Shown here: positions 63,185-64,000 of the stretch, piece by piece | How the letters are laid out: each line of letters opens with the position of its first letter | How positions within the stretch are numbered: the stretch's first letter is position 1 | Origin: Kineosporia corallincola | GTDB lineage: Bacteria > Actinomycetota > Actinomycetes > Actinomycetales > Kineosporiaceae | Reading direction: 5' to 3' | Assembly: GCF_018499875.1 (NCBI RefSeq) | Contig: NZ_JAHBAY010000001.1 | Location: forward strand, 868,001-932,000 | DNA: 64,000 nt | The notes under the pieces: model-generated | What the model was told of the DNA's origin: nothing | Databases searched by the model: none | Seen by the model: only the letters and a program-made list of their open reading frames with translations | Program-made: the position numbers and the translations under genes

Positions 63185-63787
63185 TCAGTCCTGCGCGAGG
63201 TGGGCGAACTCCTGTCGCCAGTCCTCGAACCAGGCTCGGTACCAGGGCAGGCGATCCGCGAGAGGCACGATGTAGGTGACGGTTTCGCGATAGTAGGAGG
63301 CCTGCTTGTGCGGCCGCGGATGGGTGTCGAGATGCTGCACGTTGGTGAGGCGGTCGGCCAGCTTCAGGGCGAGCACGTGATCCGGGGCCTGGGCCAGGTG
63401 GTCGAGGTAGGCCTTTCGGGCAATCGCCTTGTCCTGCGCGGGATCTCGCGGAGGCTGGGTGACCCAGTCGACGAGTTGCCCCACGCCGTCGCCGAATCGG
63501 TCGGCGACCTCGGCCAGTTCGGTCGGGGTGTCTTCGACCACGTCGTGCAGCAGGCCGGCGGCGAGCAGATCGGTGTCTTTCCAGCCCGATCCGTGGACCA
63601 GCACGTCGACCACCTGGAGCAGATGCTCGACATACGGCTCCCCGGCCGGGCGGGTCTGACCGGCATGACGTTCCGCGGCGAAGTCGTAGACCTCGCTGAG
63701 GCGGTCGAGGGCGTCGAGGGTGAGGGCAGGCTCCAGGGCCGGGCGTGCGGACGTCCAGTCGGGCCAGCCGTCGAAGGTGCGGATCAT
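63185..63787 (-). CDS. HD-domain hydrolase, RelA/SpoT-hydrolase-like
   Basis: A 200-residue protein with the metal-dependent HD fold. The hallmark blocks of SpoT/MESH1-like hydrolases are present: FAAERHAGQTRPAGEPYVEHLLQV, AAGLLHDVVEDTP (His-Asp) and LALKLADRLTNVQHLD. No synthetase, TGS or ACT domain is attached, so a stand-alone (p)ppGpp or nucleotide hydrolase is likely. ATG at 63787 follows GGAAGG; the longer frame to 63916 is ignored. Confidence 0.85.
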   Translation of the reverse strand: MIRTFDGWPDWTSARPALEPALTLDALDRLSEVYDFAAERHAGQTRPAGEPYVEHLLQVVDVLVHGSGWKDTDLLAAGLLHDVVEDTPTELAEVADRFGDGVGQLVDWVTQPPRDPAQDKAIARKAYLDHLAQAPDHVLALKLADRLTNVQHLDTHPRPHKQASYYRETVTYIVPLADRLPWYRAWFEDWRQEFAHLAQD

Positions 63788-63956
63788 CTCGTTCCTTCCG
63801 CTGAAAAGTAATGCCTTGTCTCGATTATGCTTGATCCGGGAGGGCGGGTTCTGTATCGGGTAGGGCGGGGGACTCGTCGCGCACCACCCGGTCCGGAGCC
63901 ATCCTGGTGGGCTCATTGTCTACTTCTGACCGTGTCCGCACTCGTACGATGGATGG

Positions 63957-64000
63957 GTGAGCAGTGTGTCGTCAGTTGTGTCGGAGCCGGAGAGCCTGAC
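63957..64000 (+). CDS. start of a gene running off the window
   Basis: A GTG at 63957 opens VSSVSSVVSEPESL before the window ends. A TACGAT box lies at 63945-63950, only six bases upstream, which suits a leaderless start. No product can be inferred from 14 codons. Confidence 0.35.
   Translation, partial: MSSVSSVVSEPESL

Overview
This is a chromosomal window from a high-GC actinobacterium. The evidence is a WhiB regulator, a SigR/RsrA-type redox sigma pair, the fused 2-oxoglutarate metabolism enzyme Kgd, nickel superoxide dismutase with its SodX protease, a DivIVA-like coiled-coil protein, an actinobacterial HisN, a 24-residue bL37-like ribosomal protein, and many GTG starts and four-base ATGA overlaps. 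A soluble chemoreceptor and a PilT ATPase fit a motile soil or plant actinomycete. The Kineosporiaceae are my guess at family; that is inference only. I see no insertion sequence, prophage or CRISPR array, and the gene content is mostly core.

Layout. 1-4.1 kb: an AIM24-family fragment, a sugar-porter MFS transporter, a Lys/Ala-rich low-complexity protein and a luciferase-like monooxygenase. 4.5-8.07 kb: the most unusual block. It holds a VanX-like protein that has lost zinc ligands, a tRNA-His that appears to lack the G-1:C73 identity pair, a HisRS of non-actinobacterial appearance, and an overlapping long-form HisG-like gene, closed by a strong terminator. 8.08-12.2 kb: the Pnkp-Hen1 RNA repair operon. 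12.3-17.6 kb: chemoreceptor, small Cys-containing protein, TetR and Rrf2 regulators, a membrane protein overlapping hisN on the opposite strand, and a DUF2231-type protein. 17.6-23.9 kb: rsgA, aroA, DoxX, HMCES/YedK, a hydrolase, then sigR-rsrA behind a perfect SigR-type promoter, and bL37. This order resembles the mycobacterial sigH neighbourhood.

24-34.7 kb: pilT, sodX-sodN, malic enzyme, DivIVA, a quinone-oxidoreductase-like enzyme, an SGNH-like protein without its serine, a DUF6104-type protein and kgd. 35-39.9 kb: two coupled CorC-type membrane proteins, a secreted VanY-like peptidase and WhiB. 40.5-41.6 kb: GC-rich tandem repeats on both sides of an alpha/beta hydrolase. 41.6-48.9 kb: NDH-2, an ECF sigma factor coupled to an Ogt-type DNA repair protein, a GNAT enzyme, a membrane protein and lipoprotein pair, a polyprenyl synthase and a GntR regulator. 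49-58.9 kb: an OafA-like acyltransferase, a cold-shock-domain protein, a long disordered protein, the phosphoketolase-acetate kinase operon (xfp-ackA) and a secreted CE2-like esterase. 59-64 kb: a membrane protein, a hipBA toxin-antitoxin locus whose hipA is frameshifted, tRNA-Arg(CCG), a FadR-type regulator, an HD hydrolase and the start of a gene running off the window.

Cutting across these regions is a dispersed short repeat with core CTCCTCGTCGTCC (reverse GGACGACGAGGAG). It occurs at least seven times, often as an inverted repeat at gene ends and twice in frame within or at the edge of a coding region. Many operons end in clear stem-loop terminators, which are listed individually.
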